Source: an uncultured Collinsella sp. (GTDB taxonomy: Bacteria > Actinomycetota > Coriobacteriia > Coriobacteriales > Coriobacteriaceae). Taken from it: a DNA stretch of 64,000 nucleotides. The stretch is taken from assembly GCA_900541725.1 (NCBI GenBank), contig UQLB01000005.1, forward strand, positions 1 to 64,000, given 5' to 3'. The notes beneath the pieces are model-generated. The model saw only the letters and a list, made by a program, of their open reading frames with translations. It was not told the DNA's origin and did no database searches. Of the stretch, positions 26,557 to 34,320 are shown one piece after another (the stretch's first letter is position 1; each line of letters opens with the position of its first letter). A program made the position numbers and the translations under genes.

Positions 26557-27129
26557 ATGTCTCAGAACACCACCGCCACCCAGCCCCGCACCGTCCAGAC
26601 CGCCGACCGTGGCAAACTCGATGTCCGCGCCCTCGTCCTGCTTGCCATCCTGCTCGCCGCCGGCTTCATCCTCAACTTCACCGTCGGCAAGGCCATCTCA
26701 GGCATCTCGGGCGGCATGATCAGCCCCGAGTTCATCATCTCGGCCTTCTGCCTCACCATCCTGGTCGTTCGTCCCAACATCGGCCAGGCGCTCGTCATTG
26801 GCCTCATCTCGGCTGCCGTGATCCAGATCACCACCACTTCGCCGTTCGTCGATTTTGCCGCCGAGGGCATCGCCGCCATGCTCATGGCCGGCATCGTCAA
26901 CGCCGCCGGCAAGAACGGTCAGGTCAAGCCCGCCATCGCTATTGTCGCAACCTTCCTGACCACCTTTGTCTCCGGCGTCATCTTCATGGTCATCAAGATG
27001 GCCATGCTCGGCGTGGTAGGCGAGCTCGCCGCCGCCATGCTGCCCGTCGTCGCCATGACCGCCGTCTTTAACGCCATTCTGGTCGGCGCCCTCTACTTGC
27101 CCATCCAGAAGGCCCTGAAGCTCAACTAA
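26557..27129 (+). CDS. ECF transporter S component, predicted tryptophan-specific
   Basis: The 190-residue integral membrane protein has about five or six hydrophobic helices (for example ALVLLAILLAAGFILNF and IAIVATFLTTFVSGVIF) and looks like a substrate-binding S component of an energy-coupling factor transporter. The energising ATPase and T component follow. Substrate assignment to tryptophan or a close relative is inferred from the Trp-codon attenuator in the leader, not from residues in the protein. Start at 26557 follows GAAAGGA. Confidence 0.8.
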   Translation: MSQNTTATQPRTVQTADRGKLDVRALVLLAILLAAGFILNFTVGKAISGISGGMISPEFIISAFCLTILVVRPNIGQALVIGLISAAVIQITTTSPFVDFAAEGIAAMLMAGIVNAAGKNGQVKPAIAIVATFLTTFVSGVIFMVIKMAMLGVVGELAAAMLPVVAMTAVFNAILVGALYLPIQKALKLN

Positions 27130-27138
27130 CCCGTTCGA

Positions 27139-27233
27139 CTTTACGAGCCACCCCATCTTGGCGTTCATTCGTCGCTCGCGTACCCAAGTACGCTTCACTC
27201 CTCTTTCGCGCCAACCTGGGGTCCCTCGTAAAG
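27139..27233. repeat. nested palindrome, family B copy 1
   Basis: Arms 27139-27163 and 27209-27233 pair (CTTTACGAG/CTCGTAAAG, then CCCC/GGGG and TTGGCG/CGCCAA) around a 45-base core containing GCGTAC-CCAA-GTACGC. The core matches the element at 43130-43227 at all but about five positions, while the arms are unrelated. It lies between the S-component and ATPase genes of one transporter. Confidence 0.85.
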
Positions 27234-27279
27234 CCGTCTCCGTGCTTCACCACCAAAGACTGTCCCAAACGACTAGCTT

Positions 27280-27323
27280 TTGGGGACGTTCTTAAACGAC
27301 TGGTCATTTAAGAACGTCCCCAA
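27280..27323 (+). promoter_or_regulatory. 17-bp perfect inverted repeat before the ECF ATPase gene
   Basis: TTGGGGACGTTCTTAAA (27280-27296) and its exact complement (27307-27323) enclose a ten-base loop, ending 18 bases before the ATPase start. GTCCCAAA at 27262-27269 can also pair with the left arm, so two mutually exclusive foldings exist. It may reduce or condition expression of the ATPase relative to the S component. Confidence 0.6.
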
Positions 27324-27341
27324 TGACTACGAAAGGTATCC

Positions 27342-29093
27342 ATGGAAACGATCATCAACGTCGACGATGTCTCGTTCTCCTATGGCACGCAGACCGAGCA
27401 GGCGCTCAGCCACATCTCGCTCAGCGTGAACAAGGGAGATTTCATCGGCATCATCGGGCCCTCGGGCGCCGGCAAGTCCACGCTTGCCGCCTGCCTGTCG
27501 GGCGCCGTGCCCCACCACTACACCGGCACGTTCTTTGGGTCCGTCATGGTCGACGGCCACGACACCTGCGAAGTCTCGCTCACCGACGTGTCGCAAATCG
27601 TCGGCAGTGTGCTACAGGATATCGACACGCAGATGGTCGCTTCGATCGTCGAGGACGAGATGCTCTTTGGCCTCGAGAACTTTGGCGTTCCCCACGACCA
27701 GATCGAGCAGCGCGTGAGCGAAACGCTCGAGACCGTCGGCATCAGCGACCTGCGCGACCGCGAGATCGCAACCCTCTCGGGCGGACAGAAGCAAAAGGTA
27801 GCCATCGCCGCCATCCTCGCCATGCGTCCGCGCGTCTTGGTTCTCGACGAGCCCACCGCGGCACTCGACCCCGCCAGCTCCACATTGGTCTTCGAGACGC
27901 TGCGTGAGGCAAACCGCGTACTTGGAATCACCATCGTCGTCGTTGAGCAAAAGGTCGCTCTGCTCTCGGAGTACTGCAACCGCGTGTTCGTGCTCAACCA
28001 TGGCGAAATTGCGCTGCAGGGCGAGCCACACGAGGTCTTCGCGCATACCGACGAGCTCCGTGCCATCGGCGTCGACTGCCCTCGCGTCACGCGTATCTTC
28101 AATAGCCTCGAGGCCGATGGCCTGGTAAGCGGTACCCCCTGCTTGGATGTCGATGAGGCTGAGCGCCTGATTTCGGGCATCGTCGACCCCGCACACGCGG
28201 CCATCGAAGCCCAGGCGCCCACCGGTTCCCCGCATGCACCGTCATTGCGTCCTCATGCCAAGGACGCCGAACCCGTACTCACCTTCGACCATGTTGAGTT
28301 TGCCTATCCCAATGGCGGCGCCGCCGTACACGACCTTAGCCTGACGCTCTATCCTGGCGAGCTCGTGGGCATCGTCGGCCAGAACGGTGCCGGCAAGACC
28401 ACGCTCACCAAGCTGCTCACGGGCCTGCTTAAGCCCGCCTCGGGCAGCGTGCGCGTTACGGGCCTGGATACTGCCGCGGTCCCCACGAGCCGTATCGCCC
28501 GCGAGGCCGCAACGCTCTTCCAAAACCCCGACCGCCAGATCTGCAAGGATACCGTGCTCGACGAGGTCGCCTTTGGCTTGGAGCTGGGCGGCATGGACCG
28601 TGCCGAGGCTCTGCGTCGCGCCCAGCTGGTCATCGACCGCTTTGGTCTGCCCGCCGACGAGGCACCGTTCTCGCTTTCGCGTGGCCAGCGACAAATGGTG
28701 GCACTTGCCTCCGTCGTAGTGGTTGAGCCCAAGATCGTCGTGCTCGACGAGCCCACGAGCGGCTTGGACTACCGCGAGTGCATGACCGTGATGGAAACGG
28801 TACGCACCATGGCCGAGCGCGGTTGCGCCGTCATCATGGTCTGCCACGATATGGAAGTCGTCTCGGATTTTGCCGAGCGCATTGTGGTAATGGCCGACGG
28901 TCGCATCCTCGACCGCGGCCGCACGCACGAGCTGTTCTCGAACATCGAACTCATGCGGCGTGCCTACGTGGAGCCTCCCCAGGTTATTGAACTCTCGCGC
29001 CGTCTGGCATCTTCCGTCTCGCCCGCTTTTGCGCAGGTGAGCGAGGTCACCGATGTCGTTCGAATTACCAAGGAGATGGTCCACCGTGGTTAA
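27342..29093 (+). CDS. ECF transporter ATPase, two fused ABC domains
   Basis: The 583-residue protein contains two complete ABC ATPase domains, corresponding to EcfA1 and EcfA2 joined. The first has GPSGAGKST, LSGGQKQKVAIAAI and LVLDEPTAALD; the second has GQNGAGKTT, LSRGQRQMVALASV and VVLDEPTSGLD. A linker around residues 280-305 joins them. It powers the adjacent S and T components at the cytoplasmic face of the membrane. GAAAGG precedes the start. The T-component start overlaps its end by eight bases. Confidence 0.95.
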   Translation: METIINVDDVSFSYGTQTEQALSHISLSVNKGDFIGIIGPSGAGKSTLAACLSGAVPHHYTGTFFGSVMVDGHDTCEVSLTDVSQIVGSVLQDIDTQMVASIVEDEMLFGLENFGVPHDQIEQRVSETLETVGISDLRDREIATLSGGQKQKVAIAAILAMRPRVLVLDEPTAALDPASSTLVFETLREANRVLGITIVVVEQKVALLSEYCNRVFVLNHGEIALQGEPHEVFAHTDELRAIGVDCPRVTRIFNSLEADGLVSGTPCLDVDEAERLISGIVDPAHAAIEAQAPTGSPHAPSLRPHAKDAEPVLTFDHVEFAYPNGGAAVHDLSLTLYPGELVGIVGQNGAGKTTLTKLLTGLLKPASGSVRVTGLDTAAVPTSRIAREAATLFQNPDRQICKDTVLDEVAFGLELGGMDRAEALRRAQLVIDRFGLPADEAPFSLSRGQRQMVALASVVVVEPKIVVLDEPTSGLDYRECMTVMETVRTMAERGCAVIMVCHDMEVVSDFAERIVVMADGRILDRGRTHELFSNIELMRRAYVEPPQVIELSRRLASSVSPAFAQVSEVTDVVRITKEMVHRG

Positions 29094-29832
29094 CGTCATC
29101 GACTACATGCCGGGCGATACGCTGCTGCATCGCCTGAACCCCGTCGTCAAACTGGGCCTCGCCGCCGCCATCATCGTCGGCATCTTTTTGTCCGACACCT
29201 ACGTGGCACTGCTGGGCTTTTTGGCACTCACCCTTGCACTGGGTGCCTATGCCGGCGTCGTCGACCGTCTGTTCTCGCTGCTCAAGTTGCTGATTCCGCT
29301 CGCGCTTATCATGCTGGTGCTCCAGCTGGCCTTTATGCGCGATGGCAACGTGGTGTGGAGCTTTATCACCGACACGGGCCTCATCACGGGATCGAAGGCC
29401 TGTCTGCGCCTGCTGGGTGTGGCGTTACCACTCATCCTCATGCTCATGGTGACCAAGCTCAACGACCTTGCCAACGCCTGCGTCGAGGTGCTGCACGTAC
29501 CGTATCGCTATGCCTTCACCTTTACCACGGCGCTGCGCTTTGTGCCGGTGTTTGGTCAGGAGATGAACGCCATCATGGAGGCGCAGACCGCACGCGGCGT
29601 CGAGTACGACACCAAGAACCCCATCAAGAAGCTTAAGCTCATGCTGCCACTGTGCGTGCCGCTGCTCATCTCGAGTGTGGGCAAGACCGATGCCACAGCC
29701 TTGGCGGCAGAACAGCGCGGCTTCTATCTGCGTACGCGCGCCAGCTCGTACAAGCGCTACCCCATCAAGGGCCTGGACATCGCCGTGCTCATCGTCAGCA
29801 TCGCCCTCATCGTCATCGGCTTCCTGTTCTAG
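29086..29832 (+). CDS. ECF transporter T component
   Basis: The 248-residue membrane protein belongs to the CbiQ/EcfT family, which couples the ATPases to the S component. It has hydrophobic segments throughout and the Arg-containing coupling motifs near AQTARGVEYD and LAAEQRGFYLRTRAS. A GTG start at 29086 overlaps the ATPase stop codon, with AAGGAG upstream. The complete S-A-T set suggests a dedicated transporter of the type in which all components are co-encoded. Confidence 0.93.
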   Translation: MVNVIDYMPGDTLLHRLNPVVKLGLAAAIIVGIFLSDTYVALLGFLALTLALGAYAGVVDRLFSLLKLLIPLALIMLVLQLAFMRDGNVVWSFITDTGLITGSKACLRLLGVALPLILMLMVTKLNDLANACVEVLHVPYRYAFTFTTALRFVPVFGQEMNAIMEAQTARGVEYDTKNPIKKLKLMLPLCVPLLISSVGKTDATALAAEQRGFYLRTRASSYKRYPIKGLDIAVLIVSIALIVIGFLF

Positions 29833-29862
29833 TTCACCACCGACAGCAACCGCCCCAACGCA

Positions 29863-29899
29863 AAAGGCTTCGGCTCGCACCAAACGAGCCGAGGCCTTT
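29863..29899 (+). terminator. terminator of the ECF operon
   Basis: A 15-base stem (AAAGGCTTCGGCTCG and complement with one G-T pair), seven-base loop, ending in TTT. Confidence 0.85.
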
Positions 29900-29917
29900 A
29901 CTGTTTCACCAGATAAA

Positions 29918-29952
29918 ACCTACCAAAATAAACCTGTCCCTTTTTGGCAGGT
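29918..29952 (-). terminator. racemase terminator with family C loop
   Basis: An 11-base stem with one mismatch (ACCTACCAAAA/TTTTGGCAGGT) has on the minus strand a loop containing GGGACAGGTTT, then TTTT. The loop matches those of two other hairpins at 44420 and 45636. Confidence 0.65.
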
Positions 29953-29958
29953 CGGAAG

Positions 29959-30705
29959 CTAGAGGCGGTAGGGGGCGCCGCTGCGGATGATGGATTCGCG
30001 CACCAGGACATCCATGGCGTCGAGGGTGATCTCGGGCATCTCTCGGTACTTCTGCAGCACCGAGAGCTCGGTGCAGGCCAGAATGACGCGGTCGCAGCCG
30101 CTACGGGCGAACTCCCACATCACGCGGTCGAACTTATCCATATCGGGCTCACGTCCGGCCTTCACATCATCGTAGATAAGCGACATCACATCGTTCTGAC
30201 GTTTCTCGCTGGGATAGACAACCTCGACACCCGCGGCCTCGCATTCGCGGCCGTAGACGCCCGCGCCCACGGTGCCATCGGTTCCCATGATGCCGATCTT
30301 ATGCACCGGCTCGGCCGGCATACTCAGGTTGGGGTCGAACTCGCACTCCCCCATCACCGCACCGGCCAGAGCATAGCGCACCGACTCACGCGGCATGTGG
30401 ATAATCGGCACCTTCGTAAACGACTGGATCTGGTCGTAGAAGTAGTGCGACGTGTTGCAGGGAATGGCAATGTGCGCACAGCCCAGCGACTCGAGTGCCT
30501 GGGCACACTCTTTCATGGTCGCCAGCAGCTTGGCATGCTCGCCGGTCTTAATGGCCAACGTGCGGTCGGGCATGGTCGACTTGGAGAGCACCACCATGTC
30601 GATATGTTCCTGATCGCAGGCAGCAGCCGTATGACGCACCACCTGGTCGTAGTAATACGACGTGGCCTCGGCGCCCATGCCGCCGATAACTCCCAGCTTT
30701 TCCAT
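29959..30705 (-). CDS. aspartate/glutamate racemase family, probable aspartate racemase
   Basis: The 248-residue product has both catalytic cysteines of the cofactor-independent Asp/Glu racemases, in AIPCNTSHYF and LACTELSVLQK, and the family start KLGVIGGMG. The start at 30705 follows AAGGAGG. It lies 84 bases downstream of an ATP-grasp ligase resembling Enterococcus faecium D-aspartate ligase, the same gene pairing found there. The pair would supply D-Asp for the peptidoglycan crossbridge. Confidence 0.88.
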   Translation of the reverse strand: MEKLGVIGGMGAEATSYYYDQVVRHTAAACDQEHIDMVVLSKSTMPDRTLAIKTGEHAKLLATMKECAQALESLGCAHIAIPCNTSHYFYDQIQSFTKVPIIHMPRESVRYALAGAVMGECEFDPNLSMPAEPVHKIGIMGTDGTVGAGVYGRECEAAGVEVVYPSEKRQNDVMSLIYDDVKAGREPDMDKFDRVMWEFARSGCDRVILACTELSVLQKYREMPEITLDAMDVLVRESIIRSGAPYRL

Positions 30706-30789
30706 CGCCGCCTCCTTGGTGACGCTTGCGCAATTGCGCGTATCATACCCGCGCCCGCCCGATGCAAACCGGACGGGCGCCGCGCTCAT

Positions 30790-32046
30790 CTACTTGTAAT
30801 ACGTCTTGAACAGCTTAAAGTGGCGCAGCTTGGTGTGCCACATGCGCAGCCAGCGGTTAAAGACAAAGTCGCCCTTCATAAACGAAGGGTCGGCGCCCTT
30901 GCCTTCCTTGTCCAGGCGATGCACCTTAGCGCGCAGCTCGGGATCCTTGACGTACTTGTCGACGACGCCCATGGGGACGACCATCCACAGGGCCTCGTCC
31001 TGAGCCGTCACAAACTCCGGCTCAAACGGACGGTTGAACACATACTCGTCCACCACATACTTGGCAACGTTAAAGCCGCTGTTGGTAACGTAGTAGTTGC
31101 TGCGGCCCTGGCGCGTGTTGAAATCGAAGAACTTAAACGAGCCGTCGCGCTCGTCGTACTTAACGTCAAAGTTGGAATAGCCCACAAAGTGAAGGTCCTC
31201 GAGCAACTTGCGCACGCCGCCCATGAGCTCGTCGTTGGGCTCGGTAATGATACAGGCATGGTTGCCGACACCGTGAGGCTGATGCTCCTCGAGCAGCACA
31301 TGGCCCAGGCACATCATGCGGACCTTACCGTTGCGGTCGGAATAGCTGGTGAGCACGCGCATGTACTCGTCGTTGCCGGGCACGCGATCCTGCAAGATCA
31401 GGTCGTCGGTGTAGCCGCTGGCATACGAATCGCGAATGACCTGTTCCAGCTCGGCGCGGTCGGCAATCTCATAGGCCTTCTTCTGGCCCTCGAACTCGTG
31501 CTGCCACCACATGATGCCGTCAGAAGGCTTCAGAATCATCGGGTAAGGAAAATCGATCTGGTCGAGCACTTCGGCAGGCGCCTCACCCTGGGCATTGAGC
31601 ATCGCCTTGGCAAAGGTAAACGTGTGCGGATAGGGCACGCCATGCTTCTCGCACAGCTCGTAGAAGATCTCCTTCTTCTGGCACTGCTCGAGCATGCTGT
31701 AGGGCGCGTAGGGAGCGACGATGTTATCCGCCAGCTCATGGGCATCCTTGGCTTGAGCCACGAGAGCGACATAGTTGTCGCCACAACCCACAAGGACAAT
31801 CGTCTTATCGGCATGCGCTTGGGCAATGCCGTTGACGGTTTTGAGCATCACGGGCATGGTGTCGATATCCACGTTGGGCGTGTAGTCGATAATCTGGCTG
31901 CGGTACGCGGGACCCGTCTGATACTTGCCAAAGACCAGACTCTTGACCTGGTACTCCTCGTAGAAGGCGCGCGCCACCGAATAGGCGTTGATGTCGCCAC
32001 CGAGCAGCACGGGAATGAACTCGCGCTCTGTAAATTGCAATGCCAT
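30790..32046 (-). CDS. ATP-grasp ligase, D-aspartate ligase-like
   Basis: The 418-residue protein resembles the Aslfm-type D-aspartate:UDP-MurNAc-pentapeptide ligase. It has the N-terminal EFIPVLLGGDINAYSVARAF, the ATP-grasp segments YPMILKPSDG and DLILQDRVPGNDEYMR, and metal-binding residues in FKFFDFNTRQGRSNYY. It would attach D-Asp to the third residue of the stem peptide to prepare crosslinks. AGGAAG precedes the start. The racemase downstream strengthens the assignment, which remains homology-by-motif. Confidence 0.8.
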   Translation of the reverse strand: MALQFTEREFIPVLLGGDINAYSVARAFYEEYQVKSLVFGKYQTGPAYRSQIIDYTPNVDIDTMPVMLKTVNGIAQAHADKTIVLVGCGDNYVALVAQAKDAHELADNIVAPYAPYSMLEQCQKKEIFYELCEKHGVPYPHTFTFAKAMLNAQGEAPAEVLDQIDFPYPMILKPSDGIMWWQHEFEGQKKAYEIADRAELEQVIRDSYASGYTDDLILQDRVPGNDEYMRVLTSYSDRNGKVRMMCLGHVLLEEHQPHGVGNHACIITEPNDELMGGVRKLLEDLHFVGYSNFDVKYDERDGSFKFFDFNTRQGRSNYYVTNSGFNVAKYVVDEYVFNRPFEPEFVTAQDEALWMVVPMGVVDKYVKDPELRAKVHRLDKEGKGADPSFMKGDFVFNRWLRMWHTKLRHFKLFKTYYK

Positions 32047-32280
32047 GGAAACTTCCTATCATGAACTGCCCACACAACGGGCGGTCTTTGCGCAACTGAT
32101 TTATTCTAGCGTGCCAAGCCGCCGGCGCCCAAAGCTCCACCGTATCTATGGCAATCGACGCAATCGTCCAGCACGAAGGCCAGCACGAAGACGGCGCTCA
32201 CCGTTGTATGACAATGGGCAATGAACCTACCGTTGTTGTAGGATTCAGCGTATTGACATCTTCGAGCGAAAGGCGCACAC

Positions 32281-32913
32281 GTGCCCCAAGACCATCCGAC
32301 CGATAATCCTATCCTCAATGCCGCGAAGCGCGAGCTGGCGGAACGTGCGAAAGCGACCGCTCCCCTGTGCACGGCAAACGACGCCTACAACGGACCCGCC
32401 CGCATCGTCTCGATCAACACGTCGGCACACAAGGGCACGCGCAAGTCGCCCGTCGCCGATGGACACGACACCGTTATAGAGCAATTTGGCCTCGCCTCCG
32501 ACGCACACGCCGGGCATTGGCACCGTCAGGTTTCCTTTTTGGCCGCAGAGTCCATCCAGACGGCGCAGGCCCGCGGACTCGATGTGCGCAAGGGTGACTT
32601 CGGAGAGAACTTCACAACCCGGGGCATCAACCTGCTCTCGCTCCCCTTGGGCACACAGCTCAAGCTTGGCAGCGAGGTGCTTGTCGAAATCAGCCAAATC
32701 GGCAAGGTCTGCCACACACGCTGTGCCATCTACTATCTCGCCGGCGACTGCATCTTTCCCCACGAGGGCGTTTTTGGCGTGGCACTAAAGGGCGGAGAGG
32801 TCTACGCCGGCGACGATATCCAGGTAATCAAACTCGGCGACGGCACCTGTTCGTTCACCCCCGCCGAGGCCCTCGAAGAGATTGAGCAGGCTCGCCAGAA
32901 GGGCACGCTGTAG
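32281..32913 (+). CDS. MOSC-domain protein
   Basis: The 210-residue product has a MOSC beta-barrel from about residue 40. The signature is GDFGENFTTRGINLLSLPLG and the conserved cysteines lie in IGKVCHTRCAIYY. MOSC proteins are stand-alone sulfur-carrier or molybdenum-cofactor-related enzymes; the exact role is not known. The GTG start follows AAAGG. The first 40 residues are not conserved. Confidence 0.85.
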   Translation: MPQDHPTDNPILNAAKRELAERAKATAPLCTANDAYNGPARIVSINTSAHKGTRKSPVADGHDTVIEQFGLASDAHAGHWHRQVSFLAAESIQTAQARGLDVRKGDFGENFTTRGINLLSLPLGTQLKLGSEVLVEISQIGKVCHTRCAIYYLAGDCIFPHEGVFGVALKGGEVYAGDDIQVIKLGDGTCSFTPAEALEEIEQARQKGTL

Positions 32914-32987
32914 TTATAAAACCCCACGTTGAGATGGCTTTTACAGCCCAAAACCCCTCTCAAACAGAGCTCTGTAACGTTAAAGTT

Positions 32988-33105
32988 GAACTCTATGGTT
33001 TCTCAACAATTCATCATAACTGCAGGTCAAAGCCAAAGCCTCAAGTTCAACTTGACCCTTTGGAACCTTTAAGGTTCAAGTTGAGGTCGAAAGCAGTAGT
33101 AGAAT
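32988..33105 (+). promoter_or_regulatory. candidate operator region before the secreted hydrolase
   Basis: AAGTTGAA-type boxes occur three times: AAAGTTGAAC near 32990, AAGTTCAACTTG near 33043 and GGTTCAAGTTGAG at 33073. A palindrome GAACCTT-T-AAGGTTC lies at 33063-33077. CAACTTGACC (33049-33058) can also pair with GGTTCAAGTTG (33073-33083), one base bulged. TAGAAT at 33100 may be the -10. The arrangement looks like a regulator binding site overlapping a promoter. Confidence 0.4.
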
Positions 33106-33147
33106 ATCGTTCGAACCATAACCTACGATTGATTGCAGAGGGACTGG

Positions 33148-34281
33148 ATGCAGCATTCGAATCATCGCACCGCAGCGCTCATTGCGTCGAAGCCGGCTCG
33201 TATCATCACGAGCGCCGTGCTCGCCGTTGCGCTGACGGCCACGCCGATGCTCTCCCCCGTTGCGGCGTATGCCGCCTCGCAGGCAACGCAGGACCAGCTT
33301 TCCGCAGCCCAGCAGAAGATTGAAGCCGCCACGAGCGCCTACAACGACGCCCGCACCAAACTCGATGACCTGCAAAAGCAGATTGATTCCAATGAGGCAA
33401 GCATCGAGGAAATCGAGGCTAAGCTTCCCGAGCAGCAGGCCAAGGCAAGCTCCGCCATGCGCGATCTGTACAAGTATCAGAAGGGCACCAATCCTATCGT
33501 GAGCTTCCTGGTCAATGCGCAGAGCCTGGGCGAGTTCATCACGACTTGCAAATACACCAACCAGATCACGAGCTCGAGCGTCGACGAGATCGAAGAGCTC
33601 AATAACATGCAAACCGAACTCGAGCAGAACAAGGCCGAGCTCCAGCAGGCCAAGTCTCAGCTTGAGGCAGAGCAGAAAAACGCCGAGGATGCGCTGGCGC
33701 AGGCCCAGCAGCTCCGCAGCGAGGCACAGGCAAAAGCCGAGCAGGAAAATGCCGCCGAGCTTGCCAAGCTTGAGGCCGATAAGGCCGCTGCCGCCGAGAA
33801 GCTCTCGGGCGAGGGCGTAAGCGGCAGCAATTCCAGCAGCCAGGCCACCAACACCAACACCACCATCGACACCACGGTGAACAGCTCCAATACTGGTAGC
33901 TCCGATTACGATTCGTTCATTAATGAGTGGACAGGCCGCATCGACAATTATCTCGCCGGCTCCCCCATGGCAGGCCAAGGCTATAACTTTGCCGTCGCCG
34001 CTTGGAATACCGGTGTCGACCCCCGTTGGTCCCCCGCCATCGCCTGCATCGAGAGCACCAAGGGTGCTTATTGCGCCAATTCTTACAACGCCTGGGGCTG
34101 GAGTGCACGTGGCGGCGGTTGGCGCAGCTTTGGCAGCTGGAGCGAGGGCATCTCCGCTCACGTTGCCTATCTGGGCGCCAACTACGGCTCCACCCTTACC
34201 CCGGCAGCGGCCAAAAAGTACTGCCCGCCCACGTGGCAGGACTGGTACAACAAAGTCGCCGCTCAGATGAACCGCATCTAA
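33148..34281 (+). CDS. secreted coiled-coil protein with glucosaminidase/lysozyme-like domain
   Basis: The 377-residue protein has a signal peptide (hydrophobic IITSAVLAVALTATPM, ending near AAYAAS) and then a long PcsB-like coiled coil rich in Gln, Glu and Ala to about residue 220. A Ser/Thr/Asn linker follows, then a C-terminal domain of about 120 residues with SPAIACIESTKGAYC and NAWGWSARGGGW, resembling glucosaminidase or lysozyme-like folds. It probably acts on the cell wall during growth or division. The start at 33148 follows AGAGGGA. Confidence 0.85.
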   Translation: MQHSNHRTAALIASKPARIITSAVLAVALTATPMLSPVAAYAASQATQDQLSAAQQKIEAATSAYNDARTKLDDLQKQIDSNEASIEEIEAKLPEQQAKASSAMRDLYKYQKGTNPIVSFLVNAQSLGEFITTCKYTNQITSSSVDEIEELNNMQTELEQNKAELQQAKSQLEAEQKNAEDALAQAQQLRSEAQAKAEQENAAELAKLEADKAAAAEKLSGEGVSGSNSSSQATNTNTTIDTTVNSSNTGSSDYDSFINEWTGRIDNYLAGSPMAGQGYNFAVAAWNTGVDPRWSPAIACIESTKGAYCANSYNAWGWSARGGGWRSFGSWSEGISAHVAYLGANYGSTLTPAAAKKYCPPTWQDWYNKVAAQMNRI

Positions 34282-34291
34282 GTGCAACTGC

Positions 34292-34320
34292 AAAGGGCCC
34301 CAATGGGGCCCTTTTCTTTT
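34292..34320 (+). terminator. terminator after the secreted hydrolase
   Basis: A ten-base stem AAAGGGCCCC/GGGGCCCTTT with a three-base loop, followed by TCTTTT. It also abuts the converging kinase gene. Confidence 0.9.
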
